In this document: piece by piece, positions 31,301 through 44,010 of the stretch
Position numbering within the stretch: position 1 is the first letter of the stretch
Layout: the number at the start of each line of letters is the position of its first letter
DNA from: Panonychus citri
Taxonomy: Eukaryota; Arthropoda; Arachnida; Trombidiformes; Tetranychidae
Direction: 5' to 3'
NCBI RefSeq assembly: GCF_014898815.1
Contig: NW_026515482.1
Location: 124,001 to 188,000 of the forward strand
Length of the DNA: 64,000 nt
The notes under the pieces: generated by a model
Told to the model about the DNA's origin: nothing
Databases searched by the model: none
The model's input: only the letters and a program-made list of their open reading frames with translations
Position numbers and translations under genes: made by a program

Positions 31301-34300
31301 AACTTGGCTATTCTGCTTTATTTGGATTAGTTGTGATGATTTTAATGATCCCTTTGAATGGATTAATTGCTGGGTTAAGTCGTAAAATGCAGATACAGTT
31401 GATGAAACAAAAAGATGAACGAGTTAAATTTATGAATGAAATTTTAAGTGGAATCAAAATTATCAAATTTTACGCTTGGGAGAAATCATTTCTTAAACAT
31501 GTCACAGGTTTGAGGAACAAAGAATTACAGCATTTGAAAAACATATCATATCTTGGGTGTGCAACATCATTCCTGTGGATTTGTGCACCGACAATGGTCT
31601 CTGTGATTACTTTCGCTGCTTATGTACTCATTCAAGGAGAAACATTAACGGCACAAAAAGCTTTCGTTTCTTTGTCTTTGTTCAACATTTTGCGATTTCC
31701 TCTGACTATGTTGCCACAGCTTATCACGTTTTATATTATGGTGAGACTCTTGTCATTTTTTATCATTTGTTCATTATAATTTGACTTAATTTTCTGTTTA
31801 TTTTTCAACAGGCTTCAGTATCAGTGAAACGGATCAATGACTTTTTGAGTTACGATGACCTTGATCAATATGTAACTCGAAATGATGAAATTGATGCAAT
31901 TAGTGTGGAAGATGCTTCCTTCAAATGGGGAAAGCAAAAGGATAAAGAAAAAAAGGAAAAAGGCAAAAAGAGATTTTTCTCAAAGAATCGAAAAGTTGAA
32001 GCCGATCCAAATGAGAACGGTGATGTTTCTGTTTCCTTGATAAATGAAGTTCCAACATTGCAAAAGATCAACATGAAAGTGAAACCTGGTTCGTTTGTAG
32101 CGATTGTTGGTTCGGTTGGTAGTGGTAAAAGTTCATTGTTAAGTGCGATTCTCGGTGAGATGGAGAAAATATCAGGACGAATTAATATCAATGGCAAATA
32201 TTCAATCGCTTATGTCGCTCAACAAGCATGGATTCAAAATACTTCATTGAAAAACAACATCTTATTTGGTTCTCCTTTTGATGAGAGTAAATATAATCAG
32301 GTAATTTCTGCCTGTGCATTAGAACCTGATATCGCTTATCTACCTGGAGGAGATGAAACGGAAATCGGTGAAAAAGGAATTAACCTTTCGGGTGGACAGA
32401 AACAACGAGTTAGTCTTGCTCGAGCTTGTTACAGTGATTCTAATCTGTTCATTTTAGACGATCCATTAAGTGCTGTCGATGCTCATGTAGCTCAACATAT
32501 TTTCAAAAAAGTTCTAAGTTCAAAGACTGGAATCTTAAAGAATAAAACTCGAGTTTTAGTGACCAACAAGTTGGATCTTTTATCCAAAGTCGATAGTATT
32601 TATGTTCTAACTAATGGTGTGATTACCGAGAATGGAACACACAAACAATTGATGGAAGCTAAAGGAGAATTTTCTGATCTCGTTGAACAATTTACCAACC
32701 GATCAATAGAAAACGATAATGAGCAGCATGAAGAATTATCAGCAACCGAATCTATTGAAAAGAAAGATACAAGTAAAGATATTAAATCTGCCGAGAAGAC
32801 TGATGATCAAAAGAAAAAATTGATTGAAGCAGAAACTTCAGAAACTGGTAAAGTCAAGTGGTCAGTTTACTTGGAGTACTTCAAAATGGTCTCATTCTTT
32901 TGGATTGTTATCATAATTATTGCGCTAACCGCTTCAAATGCTTTCTCATTGGGGTCCAATGTTTGGCTATCTGATTGGTCAAGTGATGTTAATATTGCAA
33001 ACAATTCACTATCACACACCAAGATGAGACTTGGTGTTTATGGAGGACTTGGATTAGGACAAGCAATTGTTACATTCATTGGCGCTTGGTTTCTTGTTAT
33101 CGGTACACTGAGAGCATCATCAGGATTTCATAGAGATTTATTATATCAAATATTTCGATCGCCAATGTCCTTTTTCGACACAACACCTACTGGTCGAATA
33201 GTAAATAGATTTGCAAAAGATATCGATACGGTCGATGCCGTAATTCCGCAAAATTTAAGGTAATTATTTCGATGGTGTGTAATTTTTCACATAATTAGAA
33301 TTTCTGTTTTGTTTCTTCCGTAGATCGTGGCTACTCTGTTTCTTTCAGGTTTTATCGACGTTCTTCATAATCTCTTTCAATACTCCTCTTTTCATCGTGG
33401 CTTTGATTCCAATCGCTTTTATCTATTTGTTTATTCAACGAATCTATGTGGCCTCTTCTCGTCAACTTAAACGACTTGAGTCGGTAACCCGATCGCCAAT
33501 TTATTCGCATTTCGGAGAAACACTTAATGGAGTTAGTACTATTCGAGCATTTGATGTTAGTGAAAGATTTATGCAGGAATCAGCGGATAAAGTTGATCAT
33601 AATCTTTCTTGTTATTACCCCAATATGATTGCTAATCGTTGGCTTGGTATAAGACTAGAGTTTTGTGGCAACATGATTATAATTTTTGCAGCCGTTTTTG
33701 CTGTTCTATCTCGAAATTCTCTAGATCCTGGTGCCGTCGGACTCTCAGTTTCTTATGCTTTAAGTATCACAGCGACACTAAACTGGCTCGTTCGGATGTC
33801 GTCCGAACTTGAAACAAACATTGTTGCTGTTGAACGTATTATGGAATATTGTAAATTAAAAAGCGAAGCTGATTGGTATGAAGGTAAAGTTATGCCACCT
33901 GAAGATTGGCCATCAAAAGGATCAATTAAATTCGATAAATATGAAACTCGATATCGAGAAGGAACCGAATTGATTTTGAAAGGAATTTCAGGAGAAATCA
34001 AAGGATTGGAAAAGATTGGAATTGTTGGTCGAACTGGAGCTGGTAAATCGACAGTTACTCTGTCATTGTTTAGATTAATTGAAGGATCAGGAGGATCGAT
34101 TTCTATTGATGGTCTTAATATCAGCGAATTACCTTTGCATCCATTGAGATCTCGTCTTGCAATTATCCCTCAAGATCCAGTCCTTTTTGGTGGAACCTTG
34201 AGATTCAACTTGGATCCATTTGATTGTTATTCGGACAATGATATTTGGGATGCATTGTCTCATGCTCATCTCAAACAATTCGTTAATAATACTGGTCAAG

Positions 34301-34650
34301 GTCTTAATTACCAAATAGCTGAGGAAGGAAAAAATCTTAGTGTTGGACAGAGACAATTGTTGTGTTTAGCAAGAGCTTTACTGAAGAAACCAAAGATTCT
34401 ATTCCTGGATGAAGCAACTGCAGCGATTGATTTGGAAACGGATTCATTGATTCAGAAAACAATCAGAACAGAATTTAAAGATTGTACAATATTAACGATC
34501 GCTCATCGTTTGAATACAATATTAGATTCCGATCGGGTGATGGTCTTGGATCGAGGTCAAATCGCGGAATTTGATGAGCCAAAAGTTTTATTAGAAAACA
34601 AACAATCAATATTCTATTCATTAGCTAAAGAGGCTAATCTTGTCTCTTGA
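28324..34650 (+). CDS. ABCC-3: ABC transporter subfamily C (MRP-type), complete
   Basis: Exons 28324-28374, 28861-29163, 30224-30888, 30957-31740, 31812-33259 and 33324-34650 give 1,525 residues. TMD0, TMD1, NBD1 (Walker A near 701, signature near 793, LDDPLSAVD near 815), TMD2 and NBD2 (Walker A near 1319, LDEATAAID near 1441) are all present. The first exon ends CGDSLFW. An intron (31741-31811) separates TMD1 from NBD1; there is no intron within TMD2 and none in NBD2. The NBD1-to-linker DNA matches ABCC-1 almost base for base, including a 9-bp ACAAGTAAA insertion missing from ABCC-2, while TMD1 differs clearly. Intron 2 carries a 550-bp MITE. The frame is intact. Confidence 0.93.
29213..29762. 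mobile_element. 550-bp mariner-type MITE in intron 2 of ABCC-3
   Basis: The ends are CTGGGTGACAAATAATA and its exact reverse complement, extended to about 28 bp with a few mismatches. They are flanked by TA (29211-29212 and 29763-29764). The interior has no coding potential. It is a different family from the element at 9582. Confidence 0.8.
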
Positions 34651-35404
34651 TTATTGATGCAATCAACTTAATTTCTTTTAAATCATAGTTATTCGTATTT
34701 CTCACCATTCCAGCAATAGAAAACTTTCAAACTACTTAAGTTCATAATCAACGCTACGTGTCATCCTATGTAGCATCATGTGCAATCAAAAAATCCTAAG
34801 GACCAGACCAAATGGTCAATAGGATCTAGTACAATCCTTTACTATTTCAATAAGATTATTAACTTGAAAGCGTTTCGTTTCACTAATTGCATTAATTTCT
34901 CATCAACTCTTCTTGTTATAAGCTTAACAAATATGAATGTTGTATCTGTTAATTAACTTTTGTTGTCCTCATTTAATTGTAATTTAATGTCAAATAAAAT
35001 TCTCATTGATCTTAACGCTATTCGTCCGTTTATTTAAATGTTATCAATACGAAACATTCAACAGTGAATTTGATGATAAATCAACAGGTTGATTTCACTT
35101 TGTCACATTAGTTTAATCATCTAACAACCAAAGACTCACATGTAAGAATTATTCTAAATAATAATAATAATAATAATAAATAATAAATAAATTTTATTAT
35201 TTTGATCTAATTGTGATGAACTTAATCAATTTTCATAGTCAACTTTTCTTTATTCGAGAGCGGGTTTTCGGTGGATCATTCCGTCTGTGATTGATTTCCT
35301 AGTCGGTCAGGACAATAAGCGCAAAAACCAGAGCCAGTGTCATACGGGTTGAGGGTCTAAAGTTAGAAAAGTTTTCCTTTCACTTTCTTTACTCTTTAGT
35401 TATT

Positions 35405-35442
<38 letters not shown>

Positions 35443-35615
35443 CCATCATATCCTTAATTTAATTAATCCATTTCTTAGGTAACTAATAAATTAAAATTTT
35501 AGGAGAGAGAGAGAGTAATCTTTCTCCAGAAGAGAGCTCATAATATTGTTAAATTAGAAAAATTTTCAAGAAAACAGTTAACCTTTTATTTTGTTAAATT
35601 AACTCTTCAATCCAT
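34651..35615. other. Intergenic region between ABCC-3 and ABCC-4
   Basis: No gene seen. It holds an (ATA)n run at about 35158-35180, a GC-richer patch at about 35255-35360, and CT and GA microsatellites. The last 60 bp before the ATG recur upstream of ABCC-5 and partly of ABCC-6. Confidence 0.5.
35410..35440 (+). repeat. (CT)n microsatellite
   Basis: About 15 uninterrupted CT units in the ABCC-4 upstream region. A short GA run (35504-35515) lies about 70 bp further on and could pair with it. Confidence 0.85.
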
Positions 35616-38600
35616 ATGAATCTTAATCTTAATTCAATCATCCAATTGGAATCAATTTGTGGTGAATCAATTCTATGGGTAAGTTGATAACTGTTTCCAC
35701 TTTTCTCACCAAAATATTGGTTCATTTTTAGTCATTTTCATGATTGATTGGTTTATTGATTAGATTGTTGATCGATATGAGAAATCGGGTTACCAATTGT
35801 GGTTAGATATTAATTCTGTATCTTGAATGATTCAATTTCTTTTTTTCTGATTTCCTTTTTATCTTCTAGGATGTTAATTCAACTTGGAATTCAGATTCTC
35901 CTAAATTGTCTCGATGTTTTCACACTACGATTCTCAATTGGTTACCAACTTGTTTCCTTTGGTTACTTTGCATCTATGAAATTAGACGAACAATTAAAAT
36001 ACGGAGACAATTGATTCCTTGGAACTGGATTAACACATGCAGATTAATTTTATCCACATTAAATATCCTCGTAAACTGTTTACAATTAGTCAACATAATC
36101 TTCAGATATTTCAATTCATCTAATCCATCAGTTGCTGCTGATTTTTACTCTTCCTCAACTAATATTGTTTCTTTTGTAAGTATCTATGAAAATCTCAATG
36201 GTGCTACTTTGAAATTTTCTAGATAATTGAATTTCATTTCATATTACGTTTTGTAATCTTCTCCTAGACATTGGTCAGTCTCTTATTCCATTACCATCGT
36301 TTGCGTGGTATTCGCACAAGTGCCATCATATGGATTTACTTTTTTCTACAAACAATTTGTACTTTTCTAATCGCTTATTCGACTTGGGTCAATTCTTCCG
36401 AATACACTGGGACAGAGGTCATTTTAATGAATATCTTTTTCGTGTCTAATCTCCATCTACTTATCATAACTTCTTTTACCGATAGACCAAATTCGTTGAC
36501 CTATGAATACAACTCGATAGCTGAGAAAGACAACAAATACAGTAAGAAGTATAGTCCAGAAAACGAGGCTTCTTTTCCAAGTGAAGTATTATTCTCGTGG
36601 TTCAACAATATGGCCATTTTGGGCTGGAGAACTTCTTTGACTACCAAAGATTTATGGGAGCTTCGAGATGATTTGAAAACAGAAAATCTCATTGGAGCTT
36701 TTGATTCGAAATTGCATCAACAGGTTGAAAAACAAAAAAGATTATTCAGAATTTACGATGATACAAATGTCTCATCTCAACCCAATCAACCCTTCAAGGT
36801 TAAAGTGAACATAATCCCGATTCTAATCAAAGTTTATGGCATATATTTGATGAGCGGAGCTTTTTTCAAATTGGTTCAAGACGTACTTTCATTCATAATC
36901 CCACAATTATTAAAGTAATTATGCAAAAAGATAAATTTGATCTCAAGTTGACACTTAATTAATGTTTCATTGCTCACTGAAGGTTATTAATCTCATTCAT
37001 AAAGAACCAATCAAGTGAACCCATTTGGCATGGATTCTTAATTGCATTCGCAATGTTCATCATCTCATTTGCTCAGACCGTTTTCGTGAATCGTTATTTT
37101 TATAGCATGTATATTCTTGGAATGAGAGTAACTTCAACTTTGACTGCGGCAATTTACAAGAAATCGCTGAATCTTAGCGACAAAGCGAGCAAAGAAGTTA
37201 ATTCGGGAGAAGTTGTTAATCTAATGTCCGTCGACGCCAAAAGATTTCTGGATCTACTTCCGTATCTTAACTTAATCTGGTCTGCACCTTTGCAAATTCT
37301 TTTGTCTATTTGGTTTCTTTATATCGAACTAGGATATTCTTCTTTGTTTGGTCTTGGTGTGATGGTGCTGATGATGCCGATCAATGGAGCGACTATTCAT
37401 TTGTGTCAAAAGTTTCAAGTAAAATTCATGGAGCAAAAAGATGAGAGAGTAAAGTTCATGAATGAAATTCTGAGCGGGATAAAGATTATTAAATTTTATG
37501 CTTGGGAAAATTCATTTCTAAAGATCGTCAATGAGCTACGAAAGAAAGAGTTGGGTCACTTGAGAAGATTGAGCTACTTGGAAAACTTCAGTGCCTTTTT
37601 GTGGCTTTGCTCTCCAATGATTGTATCGGTGGCCACTTTCGCCGCATATGTGTTGATTCAAAAAGAATCATTAACAGCAGAAAAAGCATTCGTTTCTCTT
37701 TCGCTATTCCATCTACTCCAAAATCCTTTATCTATGCTACCCGAACTTTTGTCGTATTTCGTCATGGTGAGTACTCGAACTGTTCAGAATTTTTTCCGTG
37801 TGTATATTACTATTTCTAACACTAGTCCAATCACTGTTTTATTTAGACTTCCATATCTATAAGGAGAATCAACAAATTTCTTAGCTACGAGGATCTTGAT
37901 CCTTATGTAACAAAAGATCAAGAAATTGATGCTATTTCTGTCGACGATGGTTATTTCAAGTGGAATAAAAAAAAGAAAATTAAAGAGACCAAGAAGAGAA
38001 AAAGTTTACTTGGATTGTTCAGAGGAGGAAAAGAGGAAATTATGAATGATTCAGAATCTCCTCAGGAAAAAATTCCGACATTACAAAAGATCAACATGAA
38101 AGTGAAACCTGGTTCGTTTGTAGCGATTGTTGGTTCTGTTGGTAGTGGTAAAAGTTCATTGTTAAGTGCGATTCTAGGAGAGATGGAGAAAATATCAGGA
38201 CGAATTAATATCAATGGAAAATATTCAATCGCTTATGTCGCTCAACAAGCATGGATTCAAAATACTTCATTGAAAAACAACATCTTATTTGGTTCTCCGT
38301 TTGATGAAAGTAAATATAATCAGGTAATTTCTGCCTGTGCATTAGAACCTGATATCGCTTATTTACCTGGAGGAGATGAAACGGAAATCGGCGAGAAAGG
38401 AATTAACCTTTCAGGTGGACAAAAACAACGAGTTAGTCTTGCTCGAGCTTGTTACAGTGATTCTAATCTGTTCATTTTAGACGATCCATTAAGTGCTGTC
38501 GATGCTCATGTAGCTCAACATATTTTCAAAAAAGTTCTGAGCTCAAAAACTGGAATTTTAAGGAATAAAACTCGAGTTTTAGTTACCAACAAGTTGGATC

Positions 38601-40730
38601 TTTTATCTAAAGTCGACAGTATTTATGTTCTAACCAATGGCTCGATTACCGAGAATGGAACATACAAACAATTGATGGAAGCTGAAGGAGAGTTTTGTGA
38701 TCTTGTCGAGCAATTTACAAATCAATCAGTCGAAAAAGATAATGAACAACATGAAGAATCAACTAACAATAAACCCATTGATGAAGAATACAGTGTCAAG
38801 CTATCTAATGAAGAGAATAACGATAAAACAAAATTGATCGAAAATGAAGAATCACAAACGGGGAGAGTTAAATGGTCGGTTTACTTTGAATACTTCAGAA
38901 TGGTTTCTATACTCTGGACATCACTGATTGTTTTGAGCTATGGAATTTCAAATGGATTCCAAGTAGCATCATATATTTGGTTGTCCAAGTGGTCAAGTGA
39001 TTCGACCACTCGAAACGTTACTTTGCCCAACCCCGAAATGAGGCTTGGAGTTTATAGTTTTTTGGGATTTTGTAGAGGTAAGAAGTCCCTACTACATTTT
39101 GAGCTTGGATTATAATTATTTAAAACGATTTTTATCTTACAGGTGGTCTTACTCTTCTTGGGTCTTTTTCACTCGTCAACGGTACATTGAGAGCATCAAC
39201 TGAATTTCATCGAAATATTGCTTATAAGGTCTTCCGGTCACCTATGTCCTTTTTTGACACCAATCCCAATGGCCGAATCGTTAATAGATTCTCAAAAGAT
39301 ATTGATGTGATCGATACTGGATTACCAATATTCTTGAAGTAAGTTTTTGTTGATCCGTTTGAAAATCGCAATAATTTTCATTTTTGATTTGTTTTTGTTG
39401 CAGTTATTGGATTTTACACCTTTTCGAAGTAATTTCCGCATGTATCATCATTTGTATCCATACTCCGCTGTTTATCATTACTCTGGTTCCAATCACGATG
39501 ATTTATACTTTTATCCAACAGATTTATATGTCATCGTCTCGACAACTTAAGAGACTCGAATCGGTCACTCGATCACCGATTTATTCACATTTCGGAGAAA
39601 CACTAAATGGAGTCAGTACTATTCGAGCTTTTAATGTCTCCGAGAGATTCATTCAAGAATCGGCTTATAAAGTAGATCACAACCTTTCGTGTCTCTTTCC
39701 CAGTATTGTAGCGAATCGATGGTTGAGTATAAGAATAGAACTATGTGGTAATCTAATGGTTCTATCAACTTCCATTTTCGCCGTTCTTTCTCGAGGTTCT
39801 CTTGATCCCGGGGCTGTTGGTCTCGCTGTTTCGTACGCTCTTAGTATAACTGCATCACTCAATGAGCTCGTTCGGATGGCATCTGATTTGGATACCAGTA
39901 TAGTGGCAGTTGAACGTGTTATGGAATATTGTAAATTAAAAAGCGAAGCTGATTGGTATGAAGGTAAAGTTATGCCACCTGAAGATTGGCCATCAAAAGG
40001 ATCAATTAAATTCGATAAATATGAAACTCGATATCGAGAAGGAACCGAATTGATTTTGAAAGGAATTTCAGGAGAAATCAAAGGATTGGAAAAGATTGGA
40101 ATTGTTGGTCGAACTGGAGCTGGTAAATCGACAGTTACTCTGTCATTGTTTAGATTAATTGAAGGATCAGGAGGATCGATTTCTATTGATGGTCTTAATA
40201 TCAGCGAATTACCTTTGCATCCATTGAGATCTCGTCTTGCAATTATCCCTCAAGATCCAGTCCTTTTTGGTGGAACCTTGAGATTCAACTTGGATCCATT
40301 TGATTGTTATTCAGACAATGATATTTGGGATGCATTGTCTCATGCTCATCTCAAACAATTCGTTAATAATACTGGTCAAGGTCTTAATTACCAAATAGCC
40401 GAGGAAGGAAAAAATCTTAGTGTTGGACAGAGACAATTGTTGTGTTTAGCAAGAGCTTTACTGAAGAAACCAAAGATTCTATTCCTGGATGAAGCAACTG
40501 CAGCGATTGATTTGGAAACGGATTCATTGATTCAGAAAACAATCAGAACAGAATTTAAAGATTGTACAATATTAACCATCGCTCATCGTTTGAATACAAT
40601 ATTAGATTCTGATCGAGTGATGGTCTTGGATCGAGGTCAAATCGCGGAATTCGATGAACCTAAAGTTTTGCTAGAGAACAAACAATCAATATTCTATTCA
40701 TTAGCTAAAGAGGCTAATCTTGTCTCTTGA
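35616..40730 (+). CDS. ABCC-4: ABC transporter subfamily C (MRP-type), complete
   Basis: Exons 35616-35678, 35870-36175, 36268-36914, 36983-37766, 37847-39077, 39143-39338 and 39404-40730 give 1,517 residues. All MRP domains and both sets of ATP-binding motifs are present (GSVGSGKSS, LSGGQKQR, LDDPLSAVD; GRTGAGKST, LSVGQRQL, LDEATAAID). The extra intron inside TMD2 (39078-39142) is shared with copies 5 and 6 only. The NBD2 intron is absent. The NBD2 tract that is near-identical across the family starts at about 39930, just after a diverged stretch. The 3' flank resembles those of ABCC-1 and ABCC-2, although the body groups with 5 and 6. The frame is intact. Confidence 0.93.
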
Positions 40731-41023
40731 TTATTGATGCAATCAATTTAATTTCTATTTGTATTTATTTCTTCATCATCATCATCATCTCCTTCACCAA
40801 TCAACAGGTGATATTGGTATCTTACTCTGTTGTAATCATTAAATTAAACACAATTAAATTGAATACTTAGGAATAAAAAGGAAAAAACTTTTTACTCTTA
40901 AAAATGAAGTTTAATAATCACCTTTGTTATCAATTGTCAATTAACTCATAGCAACAGGTTGATTTGACCAAGGTCAACTTAACTGTTCAAAAATTAAAAA
41001 TTTAACAAGTTTGATCGAGTTTA
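40731..41023. other. 3' flank of ABCC-4
   Basis: Similar to the 3' flanks of ABCC-1 and ABCC-2, with AATAAA at about 40872. It meets the convergent cathepsin gene. Confidence 0.5.
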
Positions 41024-42250
41024 TTAAACTACAGGGTATGAAGCGGATTCAGCGATACCACACATGTTTTTATCTCGAATAACTCGAATGTAACCTTCTT
41101 CACCCCAGTCTGCGCCCCATGAATTCTTGACGATCCAGTAAGGTGTTCCATTATCGACTCCGTATCCAACAGCAGTGACACCATGGTCAAGATTCTCAGG
41201 ATCACATGATCGTGAGTTAAGGATTCCAGAACTGAATGAAACGAAAGAATCATTATTATTTAGGTTAAGTTGGTGTTGCGATTTTTAGGCAACCTGTTGC
41301 TTTCTGACTAAAATGACTGTAAGAAACAACGAAACTTACTCATAGAGTTGGAAAGGTGTAGCATCTACAGCGACGGAAACGACTCCTTTAGCGACAGCTT
41401 GGAGAAGGGATTTTTCATCTCCTTCAGGAATATCAACATAAGATGAAACAGTAGCACCAACAGATGATTTTGAGAATTTGCAGTTCTTGCTGTCTCGACC
41501 ACTTCCTGAAGTGTATGGATAACTGGCTTCAGTGTCAATGCCTTTGTTGGATTTGACATAATCGAAAGCGTAGTCCATTAAACCACCATTGCAACCTTGG
41601 TTTCCTTGTTTCCATGAACAATCAACCAAATTTTGCTCAGAAAGTGAGACCAATTTACCGGTTTTTTGTGCGTTAGCTGCTTCGATAGAAGCAATGGCAG
41701 AGAATGCCCAGCATGAACCACATTGACCTTGATCTTTGACCTCTGTGACGATTGATGATCGCCAATCAACGGATTCAGGAACAGATTGGGTAAAGTTGAC
41801 GTTGTGAATAAGAGGAGCGGGCTTTCTGTGGATCGATTTGTAACCAAGTCGAGTAGCTTTGAATTCCTCTGCGGTCTAAGCAGTGGTTGCGAAAATCTCG
41901 TTTAGTATAAACTATCAAAAGTAGATGATTAATTTGAATACTTACCAAATCAGCAAACTTGTTGACTCCCAATCGGTAAGTGTGAACTCCATTGTCGGCT
42001 TCTCGGTTGTGGGCATTGATTTTTTTCAGATTGGTACTGAAAATTGATTTTCGAGTTGACTCTTCGGTTGATGAAGCGTAGACTTTGTTGTGCTTGGCCT
42101 GGAAAATAAAGAAAAACAAAATGATTATCAAATACATAAGAAAAATCCTCAGGTGGGACTTACCTTGAATGATTCCCATTCGTTGTTGAAGGAAAGATTC
42201 GCGGCAGTGGCCAAAGCGAAAAGAGCGATGAAACAAACAAATCGAATCAT
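41024..42250 (-). CDS. Cathepsin L-like cysteine protease (papain family C1A)
   Basis: Exons on the minus strand 42164-42250, 41946-42098, 41340-41875 and 41024-41231 give 327 residues. Signal peptide MIRFVCFIALFALATA is followed by an I29 propeptide with all ERFNIN positions (ESTRKSIFSTNLKKINAHN region) and GVNKFADL. The mature protease starts near PESVDWR, with the oxyanion Gln and catalytic Cys in DQGQCGSCWAFS, CNGGLMDYAF, catalytic His in LDHGVTAVGYG and Asn in WIVKNSWGADWG. All catalytic residues are present. It is likely a secreted or lysosomal digestive enzyme. It lies between ABCC-4 and ABCC-5 on the opposite strand. Confidence 0.94.
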
Positions 42251-42330
42251 TTTAATTCCAATTGTAATGGTTGGTGTTTAATGGACGAGAATTTAATTAA
42301 CTATGATAATTATTTTCTTCTCGTCATTTC

Positions 42331-42343
42331 ATTTATATATATT
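42331..42343 (-). promoter_or_regulatory. TATA box of the cathepsin gene
   Basis: TATATATAAAT on the minus strand, about 85 bp before the ATG at 42250. Position and sequence fit a core promoter. Confidence 0.45.
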
Positions 42344-42359
42344 GGATTCAGAGTCACAA

Positions 42360-44010
42360 GTTTATGATCATCAGATAAACCTAAAGAACAATACAAATAA
42401 TCACAATTAGTAAATTGTTTTCAATTGTTGTTTAATCAATTATATTGTTACAATGTGATTTTATCACTAATTAATTGCGCTATTTTTACATTTTTGATTG
42501 GTTTGATTATTGATGAGTAAATTATAATAATAATTGGCTGGTGATCAGAATTTCAAATAACTAAAAATCCTACTTCCTATTAATGATGATTATTATGTAA
42601 ATAGTTATCTGATCGCTTAGAATTGATCATTACTCACCATTGATCATAACTGAATCATGTTATAATCATGTTTACATGAGTACAGATGATCTACTGATTA
42701 AATAGTATTATTAATAACATTTGATGAAAAGACAATAGGGATTTTAAGAGTATCATTTTAATCACTTCAATTGTTTTCAATTACGTGTGATTGTACATTT
42801 TTCATGAGAAAATCATATTGATGAACAATTTCTGTAACGAATCAGTTACATTTGACCAATGATCAAACTCCAATTGATTACTATTTAGAAATATTGATAA
42901 AACATTTAGATTAGTAAACAAAAATATTTTTTGATTCGCAAATCAGATATTATCAAAACAATATTTTCTTATTAATCATCAACTAATAATGGTAATTTAA
43001 GTTATAATTAACAACTTCTTTTTGATTACTCTACTTTATTATGCCAATTGGCTAATGCTTCAAACATTGACTTCAGAGAGAAGCCCTGAAGGCCCATTTT
43101 GGGCTCTGAACAATCGCTCAGATTCACAAAGAAAAGTGACAATTTTGTTGAGTTTACATTTCGTTTGATAATTTGTACAATTGAAATAATTGGCGTTAAT
43201 TAGAAGTTACTAGGTTGATGGTGGAGTTGAAAAGAAAGTCAATTGAGTGTTAAGTTGAGGATCGGTGATTAAGTCCATTTGAACTCGAATTTCATAAGAC
43301 CATTATTCATGTAAAGAGAGGAAATGAAGAGTTAATATTCAATTGTCGAAAATGTTCAAGTTTAGTGTTTTTGATTGTAGTATTTTTGTCTTGTTAGTTT
43401 CTTTTTTAGGCTTGAAAAATGTCAGTTAATTAAAATGTCAAGTTGATCTAAGTGTCAGGTCAATTAATAGTTTGATTATTGATTTTAAAACGATTGTTGC
43501 AAGTTTAGTTGTTGATAGATTTAGAAATTACTTGTATTTAGTTTTCCTGGTAACGTTTCGATTCACAAAGGAAAAGTCAGTTTGAAAAGGTTGATTCCAT
43601 TGTTTGCTTACAGCTATATTGGTCTCGAAATGTCCGTGGTCCTTAACTTAAACAAATTGAATATAATTCTTCGGATAATTAATTGAAACTACTTTATAAT
43701 CAATAAAAAAACTGGAGAGTCAAATTCGGTGACTTTTGAAATCGAGAATCTAAAGATTTTGCTAATAGATGGCTGTCCAACTTTTTTAAAAATTCTTTTC
43801 CCGGTAAATAACAACTATTGCCCTCTAGCGCTAGAATTGGATTCACAATCGAGAAATTTTTCTCAATTTCTTAAATTGAACAATCGGTTTTTAAGAAAAC
43901 AGTTAACCTTTTATTTTGTTTACTCTATTTTTATATTTAAATCTAATTATTTTTAGATCAATTTTAGTTACAATTAACTATTATTTTGTTAAATTAACTC
44001 TTCAATCAAT
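42360..44010. other. Intergenic region upstream of ABCC-5
   Basis: No gene seen. From about 43890 the sequence repeats the ABCC-4 upstream region (TTAAGAAAACAGTTAACCTT). The open frame at 43729-43956 crosses this shared non-coding part and is not taken as a gene. Confidence 0.5.

Noticed and set aside
35255..35360. Possible tRNA or other RNA gene in a GC-richer patch
   Set aside because: No cloverleaf arms, A or B box could be made out.
43729..43956. 75-codon frame before ABCC-5
   Set aside because: Crosses the upstream sequence shared with ABCC-4 and ABCC-6 and has no domain; probably chance.
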